Positions 33,107 through 41,764 of a stretch of 64,000 nucleotides of DNA are shown here, in pieces (position 1 is the first letter of the stretch; every line of letters starts with the position of its first letter). The DNA is taken from the NCBI GenBank assembly GCA_963789495.1, contig CAWBLP010000021.1, positions 1 through 64,000 on the forward strand. The letters run 5' to 3'. The position numbers and the translations under genes were made by a program. The notes beneath the pieces were generated by a model. It had not been told where the DNA came from and searched no databases. It saw only the letters and a program-made list of their open reading frames with translations. Source of the stretch: CAWBLP01 sp963789495 (GTDB lineage: Bacteria; Pseudomonadota; Alphaproteobacteria; Acetobacterales; Acetobacteraceae).

Positions 33107-34672
33107 ATGGCAACCGGTCTGGAGCTGCTGCGACAGGCCGACCAGCAGCATCAGGCGCGTCAGTTGGACGCGGCGATCGAGCTGTATCGCCAAGCGGTGG
33201 CGCGCAATCCCGCCCTGCTGGAAGCCTGGTACGGCCTCGGCTGCGCCAGTGCCGCGGCCGGGGCCTATGGCGATGCCATCCCGGCCTTGCGTCGCGCCGT
33301 GACGCTACGTCCCGACGCCCTCGGCGCGCGCTGCAATCTGGCCGAGGCGCTGTTCGAGCTGGGCGAGGTCGACGCCGCGGTCATCGAGTTCGAGCGTGCG
33401 GCAGCCGGTGGCGATGCGGGGGTGCGCGCCTCGGCCCTGGCGACCCTGGCCTGTATCGCGCCCGGCTCCCCCGGGATGGACAACGCTTCGGTGCTTGTGG
33501 CGCGCCGGCGCTGGGCTGCGCTGATCGGCCGGGGGATCACGCCGCTTCCGACCGCCCCCGCTCAACCCGCAGGAGCTGAACCCGCCGAACCGGGCCGCAA
33601 GCTGCGCATCGGCTATCTCAGCGCCTTCTTTGGCGCGCGTAACTGGATGAAGCCGGTCTGGGGTGTGATCAACCAGCACGACCGGGCGCGGTTCGAGATC
33701 CATCTGCTGTCGGATGGCGCCGATCCGTCCGCCGCCAGCGGGTATATGGATCATCCCGACGACCGCGTCTGGCAGATCACCGGCGTGTCCAACGCCGAAC
33801 TGGCGCGGCATATCCGGGCGGCCGAACTCGACGTGCTGGTGGACCTGAACGGCTACAGCCGGCAGGCGCGACTGCCGCTGTTCCTGTACCGGCCGGCGCG
33901 GCGGCAGATCGCCTGGTTCAATCTGTATGCCAGCAGCGGCGTGGCCGGCATCGACACGCTGGTGGGCGACGCAGCGGTGCTGCCGCCGGAGGAGGAGGCG
34001 CACTACTGCGAGCATGTGGTGCGGGTGCCGGGCAGCTACCTGGCATTCGAGGTGCTGTATCCGGTGCCGGAGGTTGCGCCGCCGCCGGTGCTGACGAACG
34101 GCTACCTGACCTTTGGCTGCCTCGGTTCGGCCTATAAGCTGACCGACCCGGTGATCGCCGCCTGGTGCGACATCCTTCATGCCACCCCGACCGCGCGCTT
34201 GCGGCTGCGCAACCGCACGCTGGATGAGGCATCCAACCGCGCAGCCTTGCTGGCCCGGTTCGCCCAGGGTGGCGTGACGCCGGACCGGCTGTCCCTGCAC
34301 GGGGCCGCGGAGCATTTCGACTTCCTGCGCGACTACGACCGGGTCGACGTCGCGCTCGACACGTTTCCGTATAATGGCGGCACCACCACGACCGAGGCGC
34401 TGTGGCAGGGCGTGCCCGTGCTGAGCTTCAACGGCGATCGCTGGGCGTCGCGAACCAGCCGTTCGCTGCTGCTGGCCGCCGGATTGGACGACTGGGTGGT
34501 GGCGGATGCGACCGGCTACGTCCAGGCCGCCATCGATCTGGTCCAGGCGGCCGACACGCCGGGGCGGCTCGCCGCATTGCGGGCCGGCATGCGGGCGCGG
34601 CTGCGGGATAGCGCGGCCTGCGACACAGCCGGGCTGTGCGCCGCGCTGGAGGCGATCTATCGCCGCGCCTAA
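33107..34672 (+). CDS. TPR and SPINDLY/OGT-family glycosyltransferase
   Basis: 521 residues. Residues 1-110 hold two to three tetratricopeptide repeats (LDAAIELYRQAVARNPALLEAWYGLG, then YGDAIPALRRAVTLRPDALGARCNLAEALFELGEVDAAVIEFERA). From about residue 165 comes a bacterial O-GlcNAc-transferase/SPINDLY-like region: KLRIGYLSAFFG, VLVDLNGYSRQARLPLFLYRPARRQIAWFN, DVALDTFPYNGGTTTTEALWQGVPVLSF. The family transfers sugars to protein Ser/Thr; donor and target are unknown here. It starts 10 bases past adk and is not a normal member of the spc or alpha operons. Confidence 0.85.
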   Translation: MATGLELLRQADQQHQARQLDAAIELYRQAVARNPALLEAWYGLGCASAAAGAYGDAIPALRRAVTLRPDALGARCNLAEALFELGEVDAAVIEFERAAAGGDAGVRASALATLACIAPGSPGMDNASVLVARRRWAALIGRGITPLPTAPAQPAGAEPAEPGRKLRIGYLSAFFGARNWMKPVWGVINQHDRARFEIHLLSDGADPSAASGYMDHPDDRVWQITGVSNAELARHIRAAELDVLVDLNGYSRQARLPLFLYRPARRQIAWFNLYASSGVAGIDTLVGDAAVLPPEEEAHYCEHVVRVPGSYLAFEVLYPVPEVAPPPVLTNGYLTFGCLGSAYKLTDPVIAAWCDILHATPTARLRLRNRTLDEASNRAALLARFAQGGVTPDRLSLHGAAEHFDFLRDYDRVDVALDTFPYNGGTTTTEALWQGVPVLSFNGDRWASRTSRSLLLAAGLDDWVVADATGYVQAAIDLVQAADTPGRLAALRAGMRARLRDSAACDTAGLCAALEAIYRRA

Positions 34673-34682
34673 TGCCACACCG

Positions 34683-35597
34683 ATGCGCGACGAAACTGCC
34701 CCGGTCATTGCCCCCGGCCACACCCGGATGAGGCTGTCAATTCTGCTCTGGATCGGCGGCCTGTTGCTGGTCGGCTACGCGGGTGGGCTGACCGCGCTCT
34801 ATCTGATGCAGCGCCGCTTCATCTACCTCCCGGACCGACGCACACCCGACCCGGCTGCTTCCGGCGTGCCGAACGTGGTGGTGGGGCGCATCCGCACCGC
34901 CGATGGCCTGTCGCTGTTGGCCTGGTATGCCCCGCCGGCCCGCTCCGATGGCTGTGTCGTGGTCTATCTGCACGGTAATGGCGGCCATATCGGCTATCGC
35001 GCCGAGCGACTGCTGCGGTTCACCGCGCTGGGTTGGGGTGTCCTGCTGCCGGAGTATCGCGGCTATGGCGGCAATCCCGGCACCCCGTCGGAGGCCGGGC
35101 TGTGGCGCGATACGCAGGCAGCGCTGGCGCAGGTGCGGGCGATGGGCGTGCCGCCGAAACGCATCCTGTTATGGGGCGAGTCGCTCGGGACCGGCCTGGC
35201 AGTGCGCCTTGGCGCGGAGAACGAGGTGGCGGCGCTGTTGCTGGAATCGCCTTATACCTCGCTGGTGGCGATGGGGCGGCGGCAGTTCCCCTGGGCGCCG
35301 GTCGGGCTTCTGCTGCAGGACCGGTTCGACAGCCTGGCGCGCATCGGGGCGGTAAAGGCGCCGATCCTGGTCATGCAGGGCGATCGCGACCGGCTCGTGC
35401 CGCCGGCCATGGGGCAGCGCCTATTGGCCGCTGCCCATGCACCGGCCCAGTTGTGGCATGCGCGGGAGGCTGGCCATAATGACCTGGACCGTCACGGGAT
35501 GATCGAGGCGGCGGCCGCCTTCGTGGCAAGCGCGTGCGGTGAGCAGGGGCGAAAGGCCGGGAACCACGGCCTGCGCCCTGACCTCACGCGAACGTGA
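34683..35597 (+). CDS. Membrane-anchored alpha/beta hydrolase (BEM46-like)
   Basis: 304 residues from the ATG at 34683; the ATG at 34728 (MRLSILLWIGG) is an alternative. An N-terminal helix (LLWIGGLLLVGYAGGLTALYL) anchors it, with RRFIYLPDRR next, as in BEM46-like hydrolases. The catalytic set is the oxyanion YLHGNGG, nucleophile GESLGT, acid GDRDRLVP and base EAGHNDL. Substrate unknown, esterase-type chemistry likely. It lies 10 bases past the glycosyltransferase and ends 10 bases before the promoter of the rpsM operon. Confidence 0.87.
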   Translation: MRDETAPVIAPGHTRMRLSILLWIGGLLLVGYAGGLTALYLMQRRFIYLPDRRTPDPAASGVPNVVVGRIRTADGLSLLAWYAPPARSDGCVVVYLHGNGGHIGYRAERLLRFTALGWGVLLPEYRGYGGNPGTPSEAGLWRDTQAALAQVRAMGVPPKRILLWGESLGTGLAVRLGAENEVAALLLESPYTSLVAMGRRQFPWAPVGLLLQDRFDSLARIGAVKAPILVMQGDRDRLVPPAMGQRLLAAAHAPAQLWHAREAGHNDLDRHGMIEAAAAFVASACGEQGRKAGNHGLRPDLTRT

Positions 35598-35607
35598 TGT
35601 GGGCGCG

Positions 35608-35635
35608 TTGACTCCCGGCGCGTCGGACGTATAGT
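35608..35635 (+). promoter_or_regulatory. Promoter of the alpha operon (rpsM-rpsK-rpoA-rplQ)
   Basis: TTGACT at 35608-35613, 16 bases, then TATAGT at 35630-35635: the best promoter match in the window. It gives the alpha operon its own start after the two inserted genes. Confidence 0.75.
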
Positions 35636-35650
35636 CCGCCGCTTCGGCGT

Positions 35651-35740
35651 CCCCCCGTATTGGGGGTATCGCCGCTTGCGCATTCTTTCCCCCTGGCTTT
35701 GCCCCTTGGGGTTCGTCAACGCCCGGCACGTCAGCCGGGC
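35651..35740 (+). promoter_or_regulatory. Two hairpins in the rpsM leader
   Basis: CCCCC-GTATT-GGGGG lies near the expected transcript start (35652-35666). A perfect 7-base-pair stem, GCCCGGC with GCCGGGC around ACGTCA (35721-35740), ends only a few bases before the AGGAG ribosome site. In E. coli, S4 represses this operon at the rpsM leader; here rpsD is absent, so the regulator, if any, is open. Confidence 0.5.
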
Positions 35741-35756
35741 CATAGGAGTTACAGGC

Positions 35757-36134
35757 GTGGCGCGTATTGCCGGCGTGAACATCCCCACCAATAAGCGCGT
35801 GACCATCGGGCTCCGCTACATTTTCGGCATCGGCCCGACCAAGGCGGCCGAAATCTGTGGTCGGCTGAACATCCCCGACGAGCGCCGGGTCAACCAGCTC
35901 TCCGACGAGGAGGTGCTGCGGATTCGCGAGCTGATCGACCGGGAATACCGCGTCGAGGGCGACCTGCGGCGTGAAGTGGCGATGAACATCAAGCGGCTGA
36001 TGGACCTTGGCTGCTATCGCGGCCTGCGGCATCGCCGTGGCCTGCCGGTGCGGGGCCAGCGCACCCACACCAATGCGCGCACGCGCAAGGGCAAGGCGGT
36101 GGCGATCGCCGGCAAGAAGAAGGTCACGAAATAG
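35757..36134 (+). CDS. rpsM: 30S ribosomal protein S13
   Basis: 125 residues from the GTG at 35757 (VARIAGVNIPTNKRV) with AGGAG ten bases upstream; longer in-frame starts lie in the leader hairpin and are not homologous. The C-terminal RGLRHRRGLPVRGQRTHTNARTRKGKAV tail is the S13 signature. Contacts the P-site tRNA and L5. Confidence 0.96.
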   Translation: MARIAGVNIPTNKRVTIGLRYIFGIGPTKAAEICGRLNIPDERRVNQLSDEEVLRIRELIDREYRVEGDLRREVAMNIKRLMDLGCYRGLRHRRGLPVRGQRTHTNARTRKGKAVAIAGKKKVTK

Positions 36135-36212
36135 GCCGTTCGGACATTTTGCTTCCTTGGATTACCTGCCGCGCATCGCGCGCGGCGCAGAACTGGAACA
36201 GGATCTGAGACC

Positions 36213-36611
36213 ATGGCGAGAGCCGCCACTGCCGCTTCGCGCCCCCGCCGGAAGGAGCGCAAGAATATCTCGTCCGGCGTCGCTCATGTCGCGGCGACCT
36301 TCAATAACACGGTGATCACCATCACCGACGCCCAGGGCAATGCCATCGCGTGGTCGTCCTCCGGCAGCCAGGGCTTCAAGGGGAGCCGCAAGTCGACGCC
36401 CTACGCCGCGCAGGTCGCCGCCGAGGACGCCGGCAAGAAGGCGCGTGAGCACGGCATGGAGCAGTTGGAGATTGAGGTCAGCGGTCCCGGCTCGGGACGC
36501 GAGAGCGCGTTGCGGGCGTTGCAGGCGGTCGGGTTCAGCATCTCCGCGATCCGCGACATGACGCCGATTCCGCATAACGGATGCCGCCCGCGCAAGCGTC
36601 GGCGCGTCTGA
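36213..36611 (+). CDS. rpsK: 30S ribosomal protein S11
   Basis: 132 residues: KNISSGVAHVAATFNNTVITITDAQGNAIAWSSSGSQGFKGSRKSTPYAAQ and the C-terminal RDMTPIPHNGCRPRKRRRV, both standard. It forms the 30S platform with S18 and S6. Confidence 0.97.
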   Translation: MARAATAASRPRRKERKNISSGVAHVAATFNNTVITITDAQGNAIAWSSSGSQGFKGSRKSTPYAAQVAAEDAGKKAREHGMEQLEIEVSGPGSGRESALRALQAVGFSISAIRDMTPIPHNGCRPRKRRRV

Positions 36612-36702
36612 TTTCCCGGCCCCGCGTGCGCCTGGCGCCGCGGGCCGCATTGTCGTTCACAGCGCAGGGCCGTGCCGGACACGGCCCGAAAGGTGTCAGC
36701 CA

Positions 36703-37734
36703 ATGAGGCAGAGTGCAGTCATTCAGCGGAACTGGCAGTCCCTGATCAAGCCGGAAAAGCTGGAGGTCGAGCCGGGTGCCGATCCCGGCCGGGTCGCCAC
36801 CATCGTCGCCGAACCGCTGGAGCGCGGCTTCGGCATGACCCTGGGCAATGCGATCCGCCGCATCTTGCTGTCGTCGCTGCAGGGCGCGGCGGTGACCTCG
36901 GTGCAGATCGACGGCGTGCTGCATGAGTTCAGCAGCATTCCCGGCGTGCGGGAAGACGTGACCGATATCGTGCTGAACATCAAGCAGCTCGCGCTGCGGA
37001 TGCACGGCGAAGGTCCGAAGCGGATGACGCTGAGCGCGACCGGACCCGGCGAAGTGCGCGCCGGTCAGATCCAGGCCGGACACGACATCGACATCATGAA
37101 CCCCGAGCTGGTGATCTGCACGCTGGACGACGGCGTGAAGCTCGGCATGGAGTTCACCGTCAACCTCGGCAAGGGCTACGTGCCGTCGGCCGCCAACCGG
37201 CCGGAAGATGCGCCGATCGGCCTGATCCCGGTGGATGCGATCTATTCCCCGGTGCGTCGGGTGTCGTATCGCGTGGACCCGACCCGCGTCGGCCAGGTGA
37301 CCGACTACGACAAACTGCTGCTGACGGTGGAGACCAACGGCGCGGTGACGCCGGAGGATTCGGTGGCGCTCGCCGCGCGCATCCTGCAGGACCAGTTGCA
37401 GCTGTTCATCAACTTCGAAGAGCCGCAGCAGATCCGCGCGGAGGAGCCGGAAGACAACCTGCCGTTCAATCGCAATCTGCTGCGCAAGGTGGACGAGCTG
37501 GAACTGTCGGTGCGGTCGGCGAACTGCCTGAAGAACGACAACATCGTCTATATCGGCGACCTGGTGCAGAAGACCGAGCAGGAAATGCTGCGCACGCCGA
37601 ACTTCGGGCGGAAGTCGCTGAACGAGATCAAGGAGGTGCTGACCTCCATGGGCCTGTCGCTGGGCATGACCGTACCGGGCTGGCCGCCGGAGAATATCGA
37701 AGATCTTGCCAAGCGGCTGGAAGAGCCGTTCTGA
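36703..37734 (+). CDS. rpoA: DNA-directed RNA polymerase subunit alpha
   Basis: 343 residues. The N-terminal dimerisation domain has EPLERGFGMTLGNAIRRILLSSLQGAAVTS; the C-terminal domain, from about residue 255, has ELSVRSANCLKNDNIVYIGDLVQ with the Arg that contacts UP elements, and NFGRKSLNEIKEVL. It starts assembly of RNA polymerase. No rpsD precedes it, as is usual in alphaproteobacteria. Confidence 0.98.
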   Translation: MRQSAVIQRNWQSLIKPEKLEVEPGADPGRVATIVAEPLERGFGMTLGNAIRRILLSSLQGAAVTSVQIDGVLHEFSSIPGVREDVTDIVLNIKQLALRMHGEGPKRMTLSATGPGEVRAGQIQAGHDIDIMNPELVICTLDDGVKLGMEFTVNLGKGYVPSAANRPEDAPIGLIPVDAIYSPVRRVSYRVDPTRVGQVTDYDKLLLTVETNGAVTPEDSVALAARILQDQLQLFINFEEPQQIRAEEPEDNLPFNRNLLRKVDELELSVRSANCLKNDNIVYIGDLVQKTEQEMLRTPNFGRKSLNEIKEVLTSMGLSLGMTVPGWPPENIEDLAKRLEEPF

Positions 37735-37757
37735 GCGTCGGATAAAGGGACCGAACG

Positions 37758-38198
37758 ATGCGTCACGGGGTTGCCGGCCGAAAGCTCGGCGTCACATCCA
37801 GCCACCGCCAGGCCATGTTCCGCAACATGGCGCACGCGCTGATCAAGCACGAGCAGATCACCACCACGCTGCCCAAGGCCAAGGAGCTGCGGCCGGTGGC
37901 GGAGAAGCTGATCACCCTGGGCAAGAAGGGCGGCCTGGCCAATCGGCGTCTGGCCTATGCGCAGCTTCGCGACGACACGATCGTGGCCAAGCTGTTCGAT
38001 ACGCTTGCCACGCGGTATCGCAGCCGGTCGGGTGGCTATACCCGCGTGCTGAAGGCGGGCGTGCGTTATGGCGATGCCGCGGATATGGCCGTGATCGAGC
38101 TGATCGATCGCGACCTGGCGGCGAAGGGCCAGGACAGCGGCCCGGTGCAGGAGCAGGCCGCAGAGCCGGAACTGCCGCCGCCGCCGGCGGCGGCGTAG
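37758..38198 (+). CDS. rplQ: 50S ribosomal protein L17
   Basis: 146 residues: MRHGVAGRKLGVTSSHRQAMFRNMAHALIKHEQITTTLPKAKELRPVAEKLITLGKKG, the L17 signature. The C-terminus is a Glu/Pro/Ala tail ending in four Pro and several Ala. Last gene of the ribosomal run; a palindromic element begins about 10 bases after its stop. Confidence 0.96.
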   Translation: MRHGVAGRKLGVTSSHRQAMFRNMAHALIKHEQITTTLPKAKELRPVAEKLITLGKKGGLANRRLAYAQLRDDTIVAKLFDTLATRYRSRSGGYTRVLKAGVRYGDAADMAVIELIDRDLAAKGQDSGPVQEQAAEPELPPPPAAA

Positions 38199-38208
38199 CG
38201 GGAGGCAG

Positions 38209-38442
38209 TCGGGGCTTCGCCCCGAACCCCACCAGGGGGCTTTGCCCCCTGGACCTGCAGCAAAGGCTGAGCCTTTGCAATCACATACTGGTTGGGTTGG
38301 GAAGGGCGCGCGACGGTCTCGGACCACGCGGCCATCACGACCAGCCCCTCCCGACCCAAACATATATGGTTCCAAGGGCGAGCCCTTGGCGGGGTTTCAA
38401 GGGGCAGCGCCCCTTGATGGGGGTTCGGGGGCAACGCCCCCG
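38209..38442. mobile_element. MITE-like element with three hairpins per arm
   Basis: The arm 38209-38302 is matched over its length by the reverse complement of 38349-38442. Each arm consists of three successive hairpins; on the left they are GGGGC-TTC-GCCCC, GGGGGC-TTT-GCCCCC and GCAAAGG-CTGA-GCCTTTGC. The arms enclose about 46 bases. No protein is encoded. The outer two hairpins are also found at both ends of the IS4-type element at 58845-60248. It fills the gap between rplQ and a convergent dehydrogenase, and could also act as a bidirectional terminator. Confidence 0.7.
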
Positions 38443-38456
38443 CCACTTGCCAGCGT

Positions 38457-39414
38457 TCAGCCCACCAGGTTCTTCGGGCTGTCCCCCGCCAGCACCGCCG
38501 CCATCCCGTCCAACACCAGCGCGCCCATCGCATCCCGCGTCTCCGCGGTGGCGGAGCCGAGATGCGGCAGCAGCACCACATTCTCCAGCGCCAGATAACC
38601 GGCATTCACCTTCGGCTCGCCGTCGTAGACATCCAGCCCCGCCGCGGCGACCTGGCCACTGCGCAGCGCCGCGATCAGCGCGGCATCGTTGATCAGCGTG
38701 CCACGGGCTGCATTCGCCACCACCGCCCCCTTCGGCAATTGCGCGATGCGGGCGGCGTTCAGCCAGTGCCGTGTGCCCTCGCCGCCCGGCGCATGCAGCG
38801 ACAGCACCTCGCATTCCGGCAGGAAGCTGGCATCGGTCTCATGGAACACCGCGCCGGCCTCCAGATCCTCCGGCAGCCGCGCCACGTCGTGGTAGTGCAC
38901 CTGCATGCCGAAGCCGCGACCGATACGCGCCAGTTCGCGGCCGATGCGGCCCATGCCGAACACGCCCAGCTTGCGGCCGGAGACCTGGGTGCCGAGCAAC
39001 TGGGTGGGCGCCCAGCCTGGCCAGGCATTGGCGCGGATCATGCGTTCGCCTTCACCGGCGCGGCGGGCGGCTGCCAGGATCAGCAGCATCGCGCATTCCG
39101 CGGTGGCGACGCTCAGCACATCCGGCGTGTTGCATACCGGCAGCCCGCGCGCCTTTGCGGCGGCCACGTCGATATGGTCGTAGCCGACGCTGAACGTGCC
39201 GATCACCTTCACCGAGGCCGGCAGCGCGGCGATGGTCGCCGCATCCAGCTTGTCGCCCGGCGCGCACAGTACCCGCGGCGGCCCCTTCGGCACGAACCAC
39301 CAGATCGGGTATCGGCGAGTCGGATGCGGTCGGACGTATATCGAAGGCGGACGCGGCGCGGGCTTCCACGGTCGCAGGCAGGCGGCGTGTGATCAGCAGG
39401 ACCGGTTTGGCCAT
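38457..39414 (-). CDS. D-2-hydroxyacid dehydrogenase, one apparent frameshift
   Basis: 318 residues when one extra C at 39272-39274 is skipped, giving RAEGAAAVLCAPGDKLDAATIAALP. It starts at 39414 (MAKPVLLITRRLPA) with AAAGGA upstream, 11 bases past the stop of the next dehydrogenase. The NAD-binding loop is LGVFGMGRIGRELARIGRGFGM; the catalytic Arg is in VVANAARGTLINDAALI, the Glu in DVYDGEPKVN and the His in LLPHLGSAT. This is the glyoxylate/hydroxypyruvate reductase type: it reduces 2-oxoacids to D-2-hydroxyacids. It is a paralogue of the neighbouring gene. Confidence 0.88.
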
Positions 39415-39425
39415 TGCGTGTCCTT

Positions 39426-40394
39426 TCAGTGCCACAGCGGGTCGATCGGCCCGCGTCCGGAAAGCACGGCGGCGATATTGTCGAGCGCCCGAAACCCCAT
39501 CGCATTGCGGGTCTCGATGCTCGCGCTGCCGACATGCGGCGAGAGAATGACGTTATCCAGCTTGCCGAAGCGTGAATCGTAGTCGGGCTCGCTGCGGAAC
39601 ACGTCCAATCCGGCGGCGAACAATTGGCCGGAGGTCAGCGCGCTATACAGCGCGTCCTCATCCACCAGCCCGCCGCGCGACACGTTCACCAGCACCGCGC
39701 CGCGCGGCAGCAGCGACAATGCGTCGGCGTCGATGATGCGATCGGTGGCCGGGGTGGCGGGCGCGTGCAGCGACAGGAACTGGCAGCGCGGCAGCATCGC
39801 GTGGAAATCCGCGTAATACTCCGCGCCCTGTTCCAGCGCCGGCGGCAGGCGGTTGCGGGCGTGGTACACCACCCGCATGTCGAAGCCGCGCGCGCGTTGC
39901 GCCATGGCGCGGCCGATGCGGCCCATGCCGAGGATGCCCAGCGTCTTGCCGGTGACGCGTACCCCGAGCAGATCGCCCTGGCCGATGCGGAAGCGCCAGC
40001 CCTGACGCATGATCCGGTCGTATTCATAGGCGCGCCGTGCGGCCGCCAGCAGCATCATGAAGGCGTGGTCGGCGGTGCATTCGGTCAGCACGCCGGGCGT
40101 GTTGGTCACCACCAGGCCGCGTGCCTGCGCTGCCGCGACGTCGATATGGTCGTAGCCGACGCTGCTGGTGGCGCCGACTTTCACGCTGTCCGGCAGGGCG
40201 GCGATGCCGGCGGCGGACAGCGGCAGCGTGTTGGTGAACAGGATCGCCTCGGCGCGGTGGCGCGTGGTCGCGTCCAGCACCTGCGGCAGCGTCATGTCGT
40301 CCTTGCCTTCCACCACCAGCGCATCGAATTCGTCCCGTGCGCGGGCGACGACGTCACGCGTGGTGAGATAGGCGACCACCAGCCTCGGTTTCAT
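39426..40394 (-). CDS. D-2-hydroxyacid dehydrogenase (glyoxylate reductase-like)
   Basis: 322 residues from the ATG at 40394 (MKPRLVVAYLTTRDVV) with GGAGGGGAG ten bases upstream. NAD loop LGILGMGRIGRAMAQRARGFDM; catalytic Arg in LVNVSRGGLVDEDALY, Glu in DVFRSEPDYD, His in ILSPHVGSAS. The GATSSVGYDHIDV region before the NAD domain matches the glyoxylate/hydroxypyruvate reductase group. First gene of a two-gene operon with its paralogue. Divergent from the M20 amidohydrolase, which suggests shared control. Confidence 0.92.
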   Translation of the reverse strand: MKPRLVVAYLTTRDVVARARDEFDALVVEGKDDMTLPQVLDATTRHRAEAILFTNTLPLSAAGIAALPDSVKVGATSSVGYDHIDVAAAQARGLVVTNTPGVLTECTADHAFMMLLAAARRAYEYDRIMRQGWRFRIGQGDLLGVRVTGKTLGILGMGRIGRAMAQRARGFDMRVVYHARNRLPPALEQGAEYYADFHAMLPRCQFLSLHAPATPATDRIIDADALSLLPRGAVLVNVSRGGLVDEDALYSALTSGQLFAAGLDVFRSEPDYDSRFGKLDNVILSPHVGSASIETRNAMGFRALDNIAAVLSGRGPIDPLWH

Positions 40395-40490
40395 ACCGTG
40401 AACTCCCCTCCGCCGCTTTATGGCCAAGCGAAGACGGTTGCGGAAGGGGCCGGGGCGGGCGCAGCGTGCGCGTTTTCACGGAGCCTCGCC

Positions 40491-41756
40491 ATGCGTGCCA
40501 ACCTGACGCCCGACATCGACCTCGCTGCCCGCCTGTTCGCCGCCTTGCGCGAGAAGACGTTCGACGGCGTCGGCATCACGCGCGAGGCGTATGGTCCCGG
40601 CGAGCAGATTGCGCATGCGCTGGTGCGCGCGGAGGCGGAGGCGCTGGGGCTGGAGATCAGCAACGACGCAGCCGGCAACCTGTATATGACGTTGCCCGGG
40701 GCCGACCGGGCGGCAAAACGGATCGTGCTGGGCAGCCATCTGGATTCGGTCGCGCAGGGCGGCAACTACGACGGGGCCGCGGGCGTGCTGGCCGGCATGG
40801 CGGCGGTGGCCGGGATGCGCCACGCCGGTTTCTGCCCGGCGCGTGACATCACCGTGCTGGCGATCCGCGCCGAGGAAGCCGGCGCCTGGTTTCCCACCTC
40901 CTACCCCGGCAGCCATGCCGCGCTCGGCCGCCTGCCGCCGGAGGCACTCGCGGTGTGCCGCAACGATACCGGCCGCACGCTGGAACAGCATATGCGCGAA
41001 CTCGGCTTCGACCCCGACGCGGTGCGCGCCGGCCAGGGCGTGCTGGGGCCGCACAACACCGCGGCCTATCTGGAGCTGCATATCGAGCAGGGACCGGTGC
41101 TGGATGCCGAGGAAATCCCGGTCGGCGTCGTCACCGGCATTCCCGGGTCCCGCCGGCTGCGCGCCGGCCGGGTGATCGGCGAGTACAACCACTCCGGCGC
41201 GACGCCGCGGCGCTACCGGCGGGATGCGGCGATCGCGCTGGCGGAGCTGGCGTACCGGCTGGACGAGCACTGGGCGGCGCTGGAGACGCAGGGGCATCGG
41301 CTGGTCTGCACCTTCTGCGTGCTGGAAACGACCGAGGAGGCCGGGTTCACCAAGATCCCCGGCGAGGCGCGGTTCCAGCTCGATGTGCGCAGCGTGCAGC
41401 CGGCGAGCGTGGACGCGATGTATGCCGAACTGGCGCGGCTGGTGGGACAGATCGAGGCGCGGCGCGGGGTGCGGTTCGAGCTGGGGGTGGAAAGCGGCAG
41501 CCAGCCGAGCGCGATGGATGCCGGGGTGCAGGCGGGACTGGTGAGCGCGGCGCAGGCGTTGGGGATCGCGCATCGGGTGATGCCGTCGGGCGGCGGGCAC
41601 GATGCGGTGGCCTTCGCGCAGGCCGGCGTACCGGCGGGGATGGTGTTCGTGCGCAACCAGAACGGCAGCCACAACCCGCATGAGGCGATGCGGATGGAGG
41701 ATTTTGCCGCCGCCTGTGCGGTGGTGACGCGCTGGGCGGCGGACGTCGCCGAGTAG
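40491..41756 (+). CDS. M20 family Zn-dependent amidohydrolase (carbamoylase/allantoate amidohydrolase type)
   Basis: 421 residues from the ATG at 40491. Metal ligands are visible: His 83 in GSHLDSV, Asp 94 in GGNYDGAAG, Glu in AEEAGAW near residue 128, His in LELHIEQG near 198 and His in SHNPHEAM near the end. The lid domain contains NHSGATP. The family hydrolyses N-carbamoyl-amino acids or allantoate, releasing ammonia and CO2. The next gene is 8 bases on, a diaminopropionate ammonia-lyase-like enzyme, so a nitrogen-catabolic role is inferred. Confidence 0.88.
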   Translation: MRANLTPDIDLAARLFAALREKTFDGVGITREAYGPGEQIAHALVRAEAEALGLEISNDAAGNLYMTLPGADRAAKRIVLGSHLDSVAQGGNYDGAAGVLAGMAAVAGMRHAGFCPARDITVLAIRAEEAGAWFPTSYPGSHAALGRLPPEALAVCRNDTGRTLEQHMRELGFDPDAVRAGQGVLGPHNTAAYLELHIEQGPVLDAEEIPVGVVTGIPGSRRLRAGRVIGEYNHSGATPRRYRRDAAIALAELAYRLDEHWAALETQGHRLVCTFCVLETTEEAGFTKIPGEARFQLDVRSVQPASVDAMYAELARLVGQIEARRGVRFELGVESGSQPSAMDAGVQAGLVSAAQALGIAHRVMPSGGGHDAVAFAQAGVPAGMVFVRNQNGSHNPHEAMRMEDFAAACAVVTRWAADVAE

Positions 41757-41764
41757 CGCGAGCC

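Noticed and set aside
38209..38442. tRNA or other structured RNA gene after rplQ
   Set aside because: The folds are simple palindromes repeated in inverted orientation; no cloverleaf, anticodon arm or CCA end fits.
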